A stretch of 64,000 nt of DNA, from positions 248,001 to 312,000 of the forward strand of contig JADJSV010000018.1 in assembly GCA_016711505.1 (NCBI GenBank). Reading direction: 5' to 3'. The notes below the pieces were generated by a model that saw only the letters and a program-made list of their open reading frames with translations, was not told the origin of the DNA and did not search any database. Every line of letters starts with the position of its first letter. Position 1 is the stretch's first letter. The position numbers were made by a program, and so were the translations under genes. This DNA is from Bacteroidota bacterium. Lineage in GTDB: Bacteria; Bacteroidota; Bacteroidia; AKYH767-A; 2013-40CM-41-45. Shown piece by piece: positions 19,917 to 28,513 of this stretch.

Positions 19917-19976
19917 TGAAGGTTTGAAAGTTAACAGGTTTGCAGGTTCCGAACCTGAAACCTGCGAACCTGTAAA
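19917..19976. repeat. inverted repeat (ACAGGTTTGCAGGTTC type)
   Basis: ACAGGTTTGCAGGTTC (19937-19952) faces GAACCTGAAACCTGCGAACCTGT (19953-19975), forming a hairpin in the 140-base gap between the serine hydrolase stop and the exonuclease start. It may terminate the serine hydrolase-exonuclease strand, but no T tract follows on the minus strand. Confidence 0.55.
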
Positions 19977-19981
19977 CAATT

Positions 19982-21130
19982 TTACTCCAACGCTCCATCC
20001 AGATAAGCAAAAAGATCATCATAATGATTCCCCACTTTCTGTCCGCGCTTATGGCCTAAGCGTACCATAATGATTTGCTCATCCGGTATCACTGCAATAT
20101 ACTGTCCTAAAATTCCTCTTGCGTAGTATACTTTATGACCCTTGTGATCCATCATCCACCATTGCAGACCATAATAATCTGTAGACGCACCAAACTGATC
20201 CTTGATCATGTTTGGAGTGAGCATTTCATTTAAAAATTCTTTAGACACAATTTGTTTTCCTTCCCATCTGCCACTATCTAAAACAAGTTTCCCGACTTTT
20301 GCAAAATCTCTTGCGCTTGAATAGAAACAACAATACGATTTCTCTATACCATCATTATGATCGAGCGACCAGTATGCTGGTTGAGTTGCATGGATCGGCT
20401 TCCATAATTTTTCCGAAGCGAATTCTGAAATTGATTTTCCTGTAGTCTTGTTGATGATCAACGAAAGTAAAACAGTATTGCAACTCATATATTCGAAAAC
20501 GGTTCCGGGGTCTTTGATGACTTTTAATTTCAATACCTGATGTTTCAGGTCATCGCCATAATATGCTTCTGTTGTTTTTGAAAATAAACTACTGTACGAT
20601 TCATCCCAGTTAAGTCCGGAACTCATTTGCAGAAGATGCCGGATCTTCAAGGTTCCATTTCTCCCTTCAGAAAATTCAGGCAAATACTTTCCAACAGAAT
20701 CGTCAAGTGAAAAATATCCTTCGTCATGGGCAATACCTGTTAGTAATCCAACAATACTTTTTGCAACTGAAAATGAATTACTCAATGTATTTGCTGAAGC
20801 ATGATCCCAATATTCTTCATGAACAATTGAATCATTTTTAATTACCAGATATGCTACACTCTCATTTGCAGTTAAGGTTGCTTCAGTATTTTCATTCAAT
20901 TTGGTTTTATTATACGATGTGGATAAGGTCCATGGAATACCGGCACTATCTGTTACCGTTCTTGTGTCAAACAAATTGATATCATCAATATCCGGATAAG
21001 TGTAAATAAGTGTTTTATAAATGAAAGTGTAACCGGAGATCCAGATTGCAATCATCGTACTCACCAGGATAATAAAAAATCCCCAGATGATCTTCGCCCA
21101 AAAAGGATTGCGCTTTTTTGTTTTGTTCAT
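19982..21130 (-). CDS. membrane-anchored serine hydrolase, beta-lactamase class C family
   Basis: Protein of 382 residues with an N-terminal membrane helix (about residues 10-32), so the domain should face the periplasm. The class C/esterase SxxK motif is in NSFSVAKSIVG, the second motif region is EYMSCNTVLLS (Tyr and Asn in place), and a WWMMDHKG / ARGILGQY region corresponds to the third motif. Members are esterases, amidases such as 6-aminohexanoate-dimer hydrolase, or DD-peptidase relatives. Real beta-lactamase activity is unlikely to be its main job. A single gene, substrate unknown. Confidence 0.82.
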   Translation of the reverse strand: MNKTKKRNPFWAKIIWGFFIILVSTMIAIWISGYTFIYKTLIYTYPDIDDINLFDTRTVTDSAGIPWTLSTSYNKTKLNENTEATLTANESVAYLVIKNDSIVHEEYWDHASANTLSNSFSVAKSIVGLLTGIAHDEGYFSLDDSVGKYLPEFSEGRNGTLKIRHLLQMSSGLNWDESYSSLFSKTTEAYYGDDLKHQVLKLKVIKDPGTVFEYMSCNTVLLSLIINKTTGKSISEFASEKLWKPIHATQPAYWSLDHNDGIEKSYCCFYSSARDFAKVGKLVLDSGRWEGKQIVSKEFLNEMLTPNMIKDQFGASTDYYGLQWWMMDHKGHKVYYARGILGQYIAVIPDEQIIMVRLGHKRGQKVGNHYDDLFAYLDGALE

Positions 21131-21292
21131 AGTCGCAAAATACTACTAAAATGATTGAATTTACCTTGAAAGGATTGTAAGTTTTAACATGTTGTTGTGT
21201 AATTCCATCGACCATATATTGTTTAAACTTTAAACAAAAAAATACTCAACGACCCTACTAAAAAGAAAGTAAATTTCCCTACTTTCGCAACA

Positions 21293-22030
21293 ATGACAAG
21301 GCTAAATAAGTTTCTAAGCGAATCAGGTTTCTGCTCCCGTCGTGAAGCGGATCGGATGATCGAGCAAGGACGTATACGTGTGAATGGAGCTATTCCTGAA
21401 CTTGGGACTAAAGTTACAAGTGAAGATGAGATCACTGTCGATGGAAAACCATTGAATGCAAAACCGGAACTCGTTTATCTGGCTTTCAATAAACCAGTTG
21501 GGATTACGTGCACGACGGATACGCATATAAAAGATAATATTGTCGATTTCTTAAACTACCCTTCGAGAATTTTTCCAATCGGTCGTCTCGATAAACCTTC
21601 TGAAGGATTGATCTTTCTTACTAATGATGGTGATATCGTAAACAAAATTCTTCGCGCTGGAAATAATCATGAGAAGGAATATATCGTTACTGTCGATAGA
21701 CCGATCTCTGCTGATTTTATCAGGCTGATGTCAGAAGGAATTCCAATCCTTGATACAGTAACGAAAAAATGTTTTGTGAAAATGGAAAGCAAATTTGTTT
21801 TCCGGATCATACTTACTCAGGGTCTGAACAGACAGATCCGGAGAATGTGTGAAGCACTGAATTACGAAGTGACAAAACTAAAACGCATCCGGATAATGAA
21901 CGTTTCTCTTGATGGAATAAAAACAGGGGAGTGGCGGTATCTTACTGCTGAAGAAATGGAAACGATCAATACAATGGTTGCGACTTCTAGTAAGACGGAA
22001 GAGGCGTCGCTTTTCGGAATGGATGATTAG
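21293..22030 (+). CDS. rluF: 23S rRNA pseudouridine synthase RluF
   Basis: RsuA/RluF-type pseudouridine synthase, 245 residues. It has an N-terminal S4 RNA-binding domain (TRLNKFLSESGFCSRREADR), then the catalytic domain with the nucleophilic Asp in GRLDKPSEGLIFLTNDG and the LTQGLNRQIRRMCEALN motif. RluF modifies U2604 (and a tRNA position in E. coli). A TACTTTCG box 13 bases before the ATG is close to the Bacteroidota -7 consensus. The acidic tail (SKTEEASLFGMDD) is a lineage addition. It could be another RsuA-family member, but the motifs favour RluF. Confidence 0.85.
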   Translation: MTRLNKFLSESGFCSRREADRMIEQGRIRVNGAIPELGTKVTSEDEITVDGKPLNAKPELVYLAFNKPVGITCTTDTHIKDNIVDFLNYPSRIFPIGRLDKPSEGLIFLTNDGDIVNKILRAGNNHEKEYIVTVDRPISADFIRLMSEGIPILDTVTKKCFVKMESKFVFRIILTQGLNRQIRRMCEALNYEVTKLKRIRIMNVSLDGIKTGEWRYLTAEEMETINTMVATSSKTEEASLFGMDD

Positions 22031-22039
22031 AAAAAATTG

Positions 22040-22136
22040 TTTTTAACACTAAGTATTAAAATTCAGCACAAGTGCACAAGTGATGCTACTAACATAAGTG
22101 TTCTTGTGACGAATTTTAGTGAACTTAGTGTTTTAT
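22040..22136. repeat. convergent-gene inverted repeat, copy 3
   Basis: AACACTAAGTATTAAAATTC on the left pairs with GAATTTTAGTGAACTTAGTG on the right around GCACAAGTGCACAAGTG. It is closely related to copy 1 at 2318-2424 in both arms and loop. It lies between the stops of rluF and lipB and reaches the lipB stop codon. Confidence 0.7.
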
Positions 22137-22882
22137 TTTAATCCCATTTGAAAAAGTAATCCAATATTTTTTCTGAGTTTCAATTTCACTTCTTCAATAT
22201 CAACTTTTCTTCCCAACTCTTTTTCCATCGATGTCACCTGCTTATCCGTAATCCCGCAGGGAATAATGTAGTTGAAATAATTCAAATCAGTATTTACATT
22301 GAATGCAAAACCATGCATTGTTACCCATCTTGAACAACGGACACCAAGAGCACAGATCTTTCTCGCGCGGATTTTATCTTCCGGATCAAGCCATACACCT
22401 GTCAATCCTGCAATTCTGCCGGCTTCAATTCCGTAATCTTTCAGAGTGAGAATTACTGCTTCTTCTAAAAATCTTAAATACTTATGAATGTCGGTGAAGA
22501 AAAAATCAAGATCTAAAATCGGATAACCTACAATTTGTCCCGGACCGTGATAGGTAATATCGCCACCACGATTGTTTTTGTAAAATGTTGCCTGTACAGA
22601 TGGAAGATCATTTTCTTTGATGACCAGATTTGCTTCATCACCACTTCTTCCAAGTGTGAAAACATGCGGATGCTCACAGAAAAGCAAATAATGTTTTGGA
22701 GATTCCTGTTCTTCAACAGGAAGTTTTCTGTTGTTTACTTTTCTGTCAATAACTTCCTGAAACAACTTCTCCTGATAATCCCACGCTTCCTTGTAATCTA
22801 TTAAACCAAGATCACGGAAAATGACAGCGCGATTTTGCTGATCTTCCGTGATCGTAGTTAATGAATTTAAAATTTCACTCAT
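22133..22882 (-). CDS. lipB: octanoyl-[acyl-carrier-protein]:protein N-octanoyltransferase LipB
   Basis: Lipoate biosynthesis enzyme that moves octanoate from acyl carrier protein to lipoyl domains. Protein of 249 residues with the family core: CEHPHVFTLGRSG, GGDITYHGPGQIVGYPI, KICALGVRCSRWVTMHGFA, and the catalytic Cys in NYIIPCGI. The start ATG overlaps the stop of the upstream isomerase gene as TAATG, so the two are likely co-translated. The C-terminus IGLLFQMGLK is complete. No lipA is seen in the window. Confidence 0.92.
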   Translation of the reverse strand: MSEILNSLTTITEDQQNRAVIFRDLGLIDYKEAWDYQEKLFQEVIDRKVNNRKLPVEEQESPKHYLLFCEHPHVFTLGRSGDEANLVIKENDLPSVQATFYKNNRGGDITYHGPGQIVGYPILDLDFFFTDIHKYLRFLEEAVILTLKDYGIEAGRIAGLTGVWLDPEDKIRARKICALGVRCSRWVTMHGFAFNVNTDLNYFNYIIPCGITDKQVTSMEKELGRKVDIEEVKLKLRKNIGLLFQMGLK

Positions 22883-23868
22883 TATATTTTCGACAATTCA
22901 CCTTTCAGGTGATTGATGATGTTTACTTCCGTTGCATCAATTTGTTTTTCTCAGCAAGCAAAACAGAAACCCAGTCAGTAAGATGAATCAGATAGATACT
23001 TCTTTCAACCTGCGATTTTCCTTTTGAATAACACTCACGCACATTCGCGTATTTTGAAAAAACATTTTGCTGATCTCTATTCTTGATTGTGTTCTTGCAT
23101 AATCATTGTCACTGCGAAGAATGATAACAGCAAGGTCTTCGTGCTTTTCAGTCCAGCCGACAAGTTCGTTGTGATTCATCTCCGGCAAAACATGATGCCA
23201 GCAAAGCATTTTCGAATTCTCATTGATCTGCTGACGGAAACGTGTTGCAACACCGTTATATCCATCTACTGCATAGATGACAGGAATTTTATTCATGAAA
23301 AATTCTGTAAGCGAATTCGCTTCTTTCAGAATAGCTGATTTTTCATTTTCTATTAATTCAATTGAAGTCTTTAATTCATCGATGATATGCTTTCCTGCAA
23401 AACCTCCTGCAACAAAAACGTAGAACAACTGCGTCAGTGAATATCCAAGACATGCACGTGGCGGTAATCCACCGGGAATCATAATGTGGTCCAGATTTTT
23501 GCTTTTGCAATCTCGGCAACTTTTCCACCTGAAGTGATGCAAACAATTTTGGCATTTTTCTGCATTGCCAGTTCCATTGCCTGCAACGTTTCTTCCGTAT
23601 TTCCGGAATAGGAGCAAACGATCACTAACGTCTCATCATTTACAAATGCCGGTACGAAATAATCTTTATTGACAGTAATAGGAACTTTGCATTCATTGAA
23701 AACTATTTCAGCAACGATCGTTCCGCCAATACCTGACCCGCCAAGACCTGTGATCAGAATATTCCGGATCTCTTTTGCAGGCTTTGTCATTGAAAATTTC
23801 TCACCAATTCCAATCGCCTCTTTAAGCTGCCCCGGAAACTGGTCTACCAGTGATTTCATATCGCTCAT
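22882..23868 (-). CDS. bifunctional phosphoglucose/phosphomannose isomerase (SIS domain), three indels
   Basis: About 329 residues after correction. Two SIS domains: the first contains NILITGLGGSGIGG and VIVCSYSGNTEETLQAM (the phosphosugar-binding SYSGNT), the linker IMIPGGLPPRACLGYSL is the family signature, and the second holds the HNELVGW catalytic His/Glu region. The enzyme interconverts glucose-6-P or mannose-6-P with fructose-6-P. Three missing bases break it, in the T runs 23496-23500, 23065-23068 and 22941-22943; repair restores the C-terminus LAEKNKIDATEVNIINHLK and a stop overlapping the lipB start. Homopolymer placement and intact motifs point to sequencing errors. Confidence 0.85.
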
Positions 23869-24024
23869 ATTGTTCTTTTATTTATTTGTAAAAATACACT
23901 TTTGAATTTGACCTTCGAAATTTTGAACCTGAAATCATGAAAAAACTCAGGAAACAGGCATTCGTACGGTAAATTTGTTTCATGGTTCATTAAATATTGA
24001 AAATAATGCCATATCCCCATGTTC

Positions 24025-24131
24025 TCAGATGTATCACATTCGAAAAAAATCCAAATCAACCATAATCCCAGATGCACATTTCGAATAAACCAGATCAGCC
24101 ATGTTCCTAGATGCACATTTCGAATAAACCA
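24025..24131. repeat. three direct repeats of ~39 bp
   Basis: AGATGCACATTTCGAATAAA-CCA occurs at 24070-24092 and 24109-24131 (period 39); a diverged third copy, AGATGTATCACATTCGAAAA, precedes them near 24028. The intervening text (CCATGTTCC / CCATAATCCC) is also related, so this looks like a tandem repeat, not a CRISPR array. Confidence 0.7.
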
Positions 24132-24137
24132 ATCCGC

Positions 24138-24336
24138 TATGATCCCAGAGGATCAAATATCGTAGAAAACGGCATTGCCGTTCGAATCGATCCCGGAGGA
24201 TCGTATATGATTTGGAACGACAATGGATTTTGTTAAAATCGACATTTCCATTGCATTGATTTATATGACCCCGCTGGGGTCATGGTGTTTCGCATTTTTA
24301 TTTTTCTACCGATATGTGATCCCTCTGGGATCATGA
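24138..24336. repeat. inverted-repeat element with GATCCCAGAGGATC ends
   Basis: The left end ATGATCCCAGAGGATCAAAT-ATCGTAGAAAA matches the reverse complement of the right end (24302-24335, TTCTACCGATATGTGATCCC onward) with few mismatches. Inside are further hairpins: GATCCCGGAGGATC and ATGACCCCGCTGGGGTCAT (24253-24275). It resembles dispersed palindromic elements common in Bacteroidota draft genomes. No open reading frame. Confidence 0.6.
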
Positions 24337-24462
24337 GTGATTTGATTTTCTATCAAGACATGAAGGATCTCTGCGGATTTTCTGCGCATTCTGCGCAACT
24401 CTGCGGGAAAGAATTCTGGTAGTAATTACTCCTCAGACTTTCAAATACTTCAACCGAAATTT

Positions 24463-24470
24463 TATCTTTG
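24463..24470 (+). promoter_or_regulatory. Bacteroidota-type -7 box of lysS
   Basis: TATCTTTG is an exact TAnnTTTG match, 20 bases before the lysS ATG. The gap fits a short leader. Confidence 0.6.
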
Positions 24471-24490
24471 CACCACGAAATACACAATTT

Positions 24491-26008
24491 ATGGAATTGA
24501 ATGAACAGGAATTGATCCGCCGCCAGAAACTGGAGGAATTGCAACAACACAATATCAACCCGTATCCGGCTGAACTATGGCCGATAACACATACTTCCAA
24601 GGAAATGCTTGAAGGCTTCGGTACAAATCCAGATGCCTACAGAGAAGTTTCTTTCGCAGGAAGAGTGATGAGCATTCGCGATATGGGCAAAGCTGCCTTC
24701 GGAGTTTTGCAAGACAGCATTGGCCGGATCCAGATCTATGTGAAACGTGATGATATTTGTCCGGGCGATGATAAATCGGATTACGATTTTCTTTTTAAGA
24801 AAATGCTCGACATGGGCGATATCATTGGTGTGAAAGGATATGTGTTCGTTACAAAAATGGGCGAGACAAGTATTCATGTTCAGAGTTTCAAACTTCTGAG
24901 CAAAGCGCTTCGTCCGCTTCCTGTTGTGAAGAAAGATGCTGATGGAAATATTCATGATGCATTCAGCGATCCTGAAATGAGATATCGTCAGCGGTATGTC
25001 GATCTTATCGTGAATCCTCAGGTTCGTGAAGCATTTCTAAAACGTTCGAAGCTTACTAATTCTATGCGTGCTTTCCTGAATGAGAAAGGCTACATGGAAG
25101 TTGAAACTCCGATTCTTCAGCCGCTTTATGGGGGTGCTGCTGCGCGTCCGTTCAAGACGCATCACAATACTTTAGATATGACTTTATATCTAAGGATTGC
25201 AAATGAATTATATCTGAAACGACTGATCGTTGGCGGATTCGATGGCGTATATGAATTTGCAAAAGATTTCCGCAACGAAGGAATGAGTCGTTTTCATAAT
25301 CCGGAATTTACGCAGGTAGAATTGTATGTTGCATACAAAGATTACGAATGGATGATGAACTTAGTTGAAGAAATGGTCGAGCGTGTTGCTATCGATACCA
25401 ATGGCACAACAGAGATTCAGGTTGGTGAACATATCATCAGTTTCAAACGTCCATGGAAACGATTTACAATGTATGAAGCGATTGCACATTTTACAGGAAT
25501 CGATATTACTGAGATGGACGAAATTGCTCTTGCTACTACAGCGAAGGGTCTTGGTATTCATGTCGACAATACAATGGGCCGCGGAAAAATGATCGATGAA
25601 ATTTTCGGTGAGCATTGCGAAGGAAAATTAATTCAACCGACATTCATAACGGATTATCCTGTGGAAATGTCGCCGCTTGCAAAAAAGCATCGTTCAAAAC
25701 CCGGACTGGTAGAGCGTTTCGAAGCTATCTGTAATGGCAAAGAAATTTGCAATGCCTTTTCTGAATTAAATGATCCTATCGATCAACGTATGCGTTTCGA
25801 AGAGCAAAATGAATTAGGAAAACGTGGTGATGAAGAAGCAATGCAACTCGATGAAGATTTTCTCCGTGCACTGGAATTCGGTATGCCACCGACAGCTGGA
25901 TTGGGAATTGGAATCGATCGTTTAGCTATGGTGATGACGAATTCTGCTTCAATTCAGGATGTGTTGTTTTTCCCGCAGATGAGACCGGAGCGTGTGGAGC
26001 AGGATTGA
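24491..26008 (+). CDS. lysS: lysyl-tRNA synthetase, class II
   Basis: Charges tRNA-Lys. Protein of 505 residues, normal for the family. N-terminal OB-fold anticodon-binding domain (about residues 50-150, VSFAGRVMSIRDMGK), then the class II core: motif 1 around NEKGYMEVETPILQP, motif 2 FRNEGMSRFHNPEFTQVE, motif 3 TAGLGIGIDRLAMVMT. The sequence VLFFPQMRPE closes it as usual. It is intact in a window where many genes carry indels. A good promoter box precedes it. Confidence 0.96.
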   Translation: MELNEQELIRRQKLEELQQHNINPYPAELWPITHTSKEMLEGFGTNPDAYREVSFAGRVMSIRDMGKAAFGVLQDSIGRIQIYVKRDDICPGDDKSDYDFLFKKMLDMGDIIGVKGYVFVTKMGETSIHVQSFKLLSKALRPLPVVKKDADGNIHDAFSDPEMRYRQRYVDLIVNPQVREAFLKRSKLTNSMRAFLNEKGYMEVETPILQPLYGGAAARPFKTHHNTLDMTLYLRIANELYLKRLIVGGFDGVYEFAKDFRNEGMSRFHNPEFTQVELYVAYKDYEWMMNLVEEMVERVAIDTNGTTEIQVGEHIISFKRPWKRFTMYEAIAHFTGIDITEMDEIALATTAKGLGIHVDNTMGRGKMIDEIFGEHCEGKLIQPTFITDYPVEMSPLAKKHRSKPGLVERFEAICNGKEICNAFSELNDPIDQRMRFEEQNELGKRGDEEAMQLDEDFLRALEFGMPPTAGLGIGIDRLAMVMTNSASIQDVLFFPQMRPERVEQD

Positions 26009-26097
26009 TTTGACTATAGACTTACTTTTAAACTTACTCTTAAACTAAATTTACACTTAATGTAACTTTAGTCACAGTCAGTTAAGAATATAAACAG

Positions 26098-26105
26098 TAA
26101 TTTTG
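26098..26105 (+). promoter_or_regulatory. -7 box upstream of rhodanese gene
   Basis: TAATTTTG matches TAnnTTTG. It would give a leader of about 80 bases that contains a small hairpin (TTATCTAAAGATAA near 26129-26142). Confidence 0.45.
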
Positions 26106-26190
26106 CAGTATAAATCAAAGCCATCCTGTTATCTAAAGATAATAGGAGTAGACACTTTAAAATAACACGGGACAGCGTCCCTAGCCTCTC

Positions 26191-26570
26191 ATGAAAAAAC
26201 TAGCTATCTTATTCCTCATTGCATTTGTTCAATTCGCTTGCGGACAAAACACTGCAACAACAATTACTCCTGAAAATTTCAAAAAGGAAATTGAAGATTC
26301 AACAGTTGTTGTTCTTGATGTAAGGACTCCTGTAGAATATTCAGAAGGCCATATTGCAAATTCGGTTAACATCGATTATAACGCTGATGATTTTGCCTCA
26401 CGTCTCGATGGTCTTGACAAAAACAAAAAGTATGAAGTGTATTGCCGTAGTGGAAAACGCGCAGTGCAGCCGCTTCAAAATTAATGGAAGAAAAAGGATT
26501 TAAGAATGTTCATGATCTGCAAGGCGGGATTCTTAAATGGGAATCGATGGGGTACCCTACAGTAAAATAA
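26191..26570 (+). CDS. secreted single-domain rhodanese-like protein, one indel
   Basis: About 126 residues after correction. It has a signal peptide with a possible lipobox (FVQFACG, Cys about residue 17), so it may be a periplasmic lipoprotein. The rhodanese fold is clear: VVVLDVRTPVEYSEGHI, and the active-site loop CRSGKRS with the catalytic Cys (about residue 88). A missing base near 26458-26463 shifts the frame; repair continues AAASKLMEEKGFKNV, then LQGGILKWESMGYP to a stop at 26570. Such proteins transfer sulfane sulfur, and their true partners are mostly unknown. Confidence 0.82.
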
Positions 26571-26666
26571 AACACAAGAACACTAAGTTCACAATAAGAG
26601 CACGGAATTATTCTGTGAAACAAAATCCGTGCTCTTATTGTGAACTTAGTGTTCTTGTGTTTACCC
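26571..26666. repeat. convergent-gene inverted repeat, copy 4
   Basis: AACACAAGAACACTAAGTTC-ACAATAAGAGCACGGA is followed, after a short loop, by its reverse complement TCCGTGCTCTTATTGTGAAC-TTAGTGTTCTTGTGTT. The arms are about 36 bases and almost perfect. It fills the space between the stops of the rhodanese and the phosphatase, so it should terminate both transcripts. Confidence 0.78.
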
Positions 26667-26674
26667 CTTTCCTT

Positions 26675-27580
26675 TTACACGGAAATTAATTTGGAATTAT
26701 CCAACACCTTCTCCCCATCATACTTATAAGCCACCATCGGCCCTTCCTTAGCAACAGAATAATCCAAACAACAAATATTATTTCTTAAAATTTTCGGTTT
26801 TCCTTCGAGTGCATAATGTCCGAAGAAGACAGGTTTGTATTCTTCTTTATATCTGCTCGCACTTAATTGTTCTCCACCTATCACAGCATCATCCTTTAGT
26901 CCCGGTAATGGATCAATACATAATTCCTTAAAAGTAGAATGATGAGCATCCACCCACCATTTCACACGAATGGAAGTATGATCCCCATATTTATCTGAAA
27001 ACCGTTCTGACAATGGAAGCACAAGATCTTTTCCTTTCAATGTAATTTCAAATGCATTAAATGCTGGTAAATCCTCATTTGTAGAATCAGTGATCAATTG
27101 ATGATCCAGTTTATGTGCAGTTAAACTTTTAAAAAAATTTATCTGCTCTTCATCCCAGCAAGCATGTACAACACGGAAATTTTCATTTTCGAAAAATAAT
27201 GGAAGAGTCTTGAACCAGTTGATAGTTTCATCATAACCATCCTGATCATGTTCAAATTGCTTTATTGTTTTATAATGCTGAAGAATATTTTTAATGGTAT
27301 GCTTTCTTAAATATCCGCCTTTTTCTTTTTTGGTATGAAAACAGATTGCATGGTATTCATGATTTCCCATCAATGCAATTGCATTTTTACTCTCCACCAT
27401 GTTGCGCACGATCTCCAGGGTTTCGGGAATCTTCGGACCACGATTGATATAATCACCTACAAAAATTACTTTCCGCTCTGAATGAGAAAATTCCTTTTTC
27501 TTCTTTGAATAACCCAGTTTCTTAAGTAACTCTTCCAGTTTATCTGCGTGGCCATGAATATCGCCTATGATGTCGTACAT
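26675..27580 (-). CDS. metallophosphoesterase, serine/threonine phosphatase-like
   Basis: Calcineurin-type phosphoesterase of 301 residues. Metal-binding motifs in order: GDIHGH (residues 6-11), GDYINRGP, GNHEYH, a VVHACW segment, and the late FFGHYALEG His. This order matches bacterial PPP-family phosphatases and ApaH/PrpE relatives. Substrates may be phosphoproteins or dinucleoside polyphosphates; sequence alone does not decide. It is a lone gene, and a large repeat array lies upstream of its start. Confidence 0.85.
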   Translation of the reverse strand: MYDIIGDIHGHADKLEELLKKLGYSKKKKEFSHSERKVIFVGDYINRGPKIPETLEIVRNMVESKNAIALMGNHEYHAICFHTKKEKGGYLRKHTIKNILQHYKTIKQFEHDQDGYDETINWFKTLPLFFENENFRVVHACWDEEQINFFKSLTAHKLDHQLITDSTNEDLPAFNAFEITLKGKDLVLPLSERFSDKYGDHTSIRVKWWVDAHHSTFKELCIDPLPGLKDDAVIGGEQLSASRYKEEYKPVFFGHYALEGKPKILRNNICCLDYSVAKEGPMVAYKYDGEKVLDNSKLISV

Positions 27581-28513
27581 GTTTCTTTGTTGTAATTTGT
27601 AATTCGATTGTTTGGTAAATGTAAGTGTATTTTGAGACTAAACGAATGGCAACGTATTATTAAATTAAGTTTGGCGATTTATGAATTGGAAAATTTGAGC
27701 TCTCAAATTTTATAATGATGTTAGAAATGTTTTGCAATGTTGAAACAGATCGACCATATCACAGGTCGCCCCTACGGGGCTATTAAACGCGGGTGTATTG
27801 TTTTTTCTATAAACAGGTCGCCCCTCTGGGGCTAACTGTTCTACTAAAATGACAAATGTAATCAGGATGAATTATCTGGAAATACTGTCGCATCCTTCTT
27901 CTTGCTGCAAGCCCCGTCAGGGGCGACCTGTTTGTAGCCCGAAACATACCCATAACGAATTAGCCCCGTAGGGGCGACCTGTGATTTAATGTAATCTGAA
28001 ATCATAGGAAGAATGATTTTTCTAGAATGTAAAATTGGCATTTAATAATAGGAAAGAATCAATCATATCACAGGTCGCCCCTACGGGGCTATTGAACGTG
28101 GGTCTCTTGTTTTTCTACAAACAGGTTGCCCCTCTGGGGCTATCAGTAATTTTCTTTTGTGATCTTTTGCTTTGAACTTATTTTTTATTTAAAAAATTAA
28201 CCACATGGTATCAGACATAAAATTTTTAATCTGTTAGCTCATTAATAAACGCAAATACCTCAACATAACGAATTAGCCCCGTCAGGGGCGACCTGTTTGT
28301 AGAACGAAACATACCCATAACGTATTAGCCCCGTAGGGGCGACCTGTGAATTGATGGATTGTTTAATTGGAATACATTGCCAAAATCGAAATAATAGAAG
28401 TACCACCAAAAATTAAATTCAAAAATTTGTAATTACAGATTGAAAAGGAATGTGAAAAGTGCAAATTCTTATGAAAACGATTTATTTCTTTTTTCTTTTA
28501 ATTTTTAACTTCC
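27581..28513. other. gene-free region holding a four-module repeat array
   Basis: About 930 bases between the phosphatase start and the ABC exporter stop. The centre (27757-28350) holds four related palindromic modules; the rest is AT-rich with no ORF of credible length or RNA-like structure. Confidence 0.7.
27757..28350. repeat. array of four palindromic modules (GGTCGCCCCTACGGGGCT type)
   Basis: Modules at 27757-27835, 27909-27983, 28068-28144 and 28274-28350. Modules 1 and 3 carry ACAGGTCGCCCCTACGGGGC and then AACAGGTCGCCCCTCTGGGG (or a one-base variant); modules 2 and 4 are the same sequence in reverse orientation. So 1-2 and 3-4 are inverted pairs, and the 1-2 unit is repeated about 310 bases further on as 3-4. 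Each half also folds on itself (CCCCTACGGGG, CCCCGTCAGGGG). No coding potential is seen. Confidence 0.85.

Larger units (their letters stand above)
23869..24490. other. repeat-rich intergenic region before lysS
   Basis: Gene-free 620 bases between divergent isomerase and lysS. It contains three degenerate copies of a ~39-base direct repeat (two sharing 23 identical bases at 24070-24092 and 24109-24131), an inverted-repeat element at 24138-24336, a half copy of the CTGCGGG repeat (24364-24412) and the lysS promoter box. I see no plausible coding sequence or RNA gene. Confidence 0.7.

Noticed and set aside
24025..24131. Possible CRISPR array
   Set aside because: Only three copies, spacers also related, and no cas genes in the window.
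27757..28350. Possible CRISPR or tRNA cluster
   Set aside because: Modules alternate in orientation and fold into long palindromes; no acceptor-stem or anticodon pattern and no cas genes.
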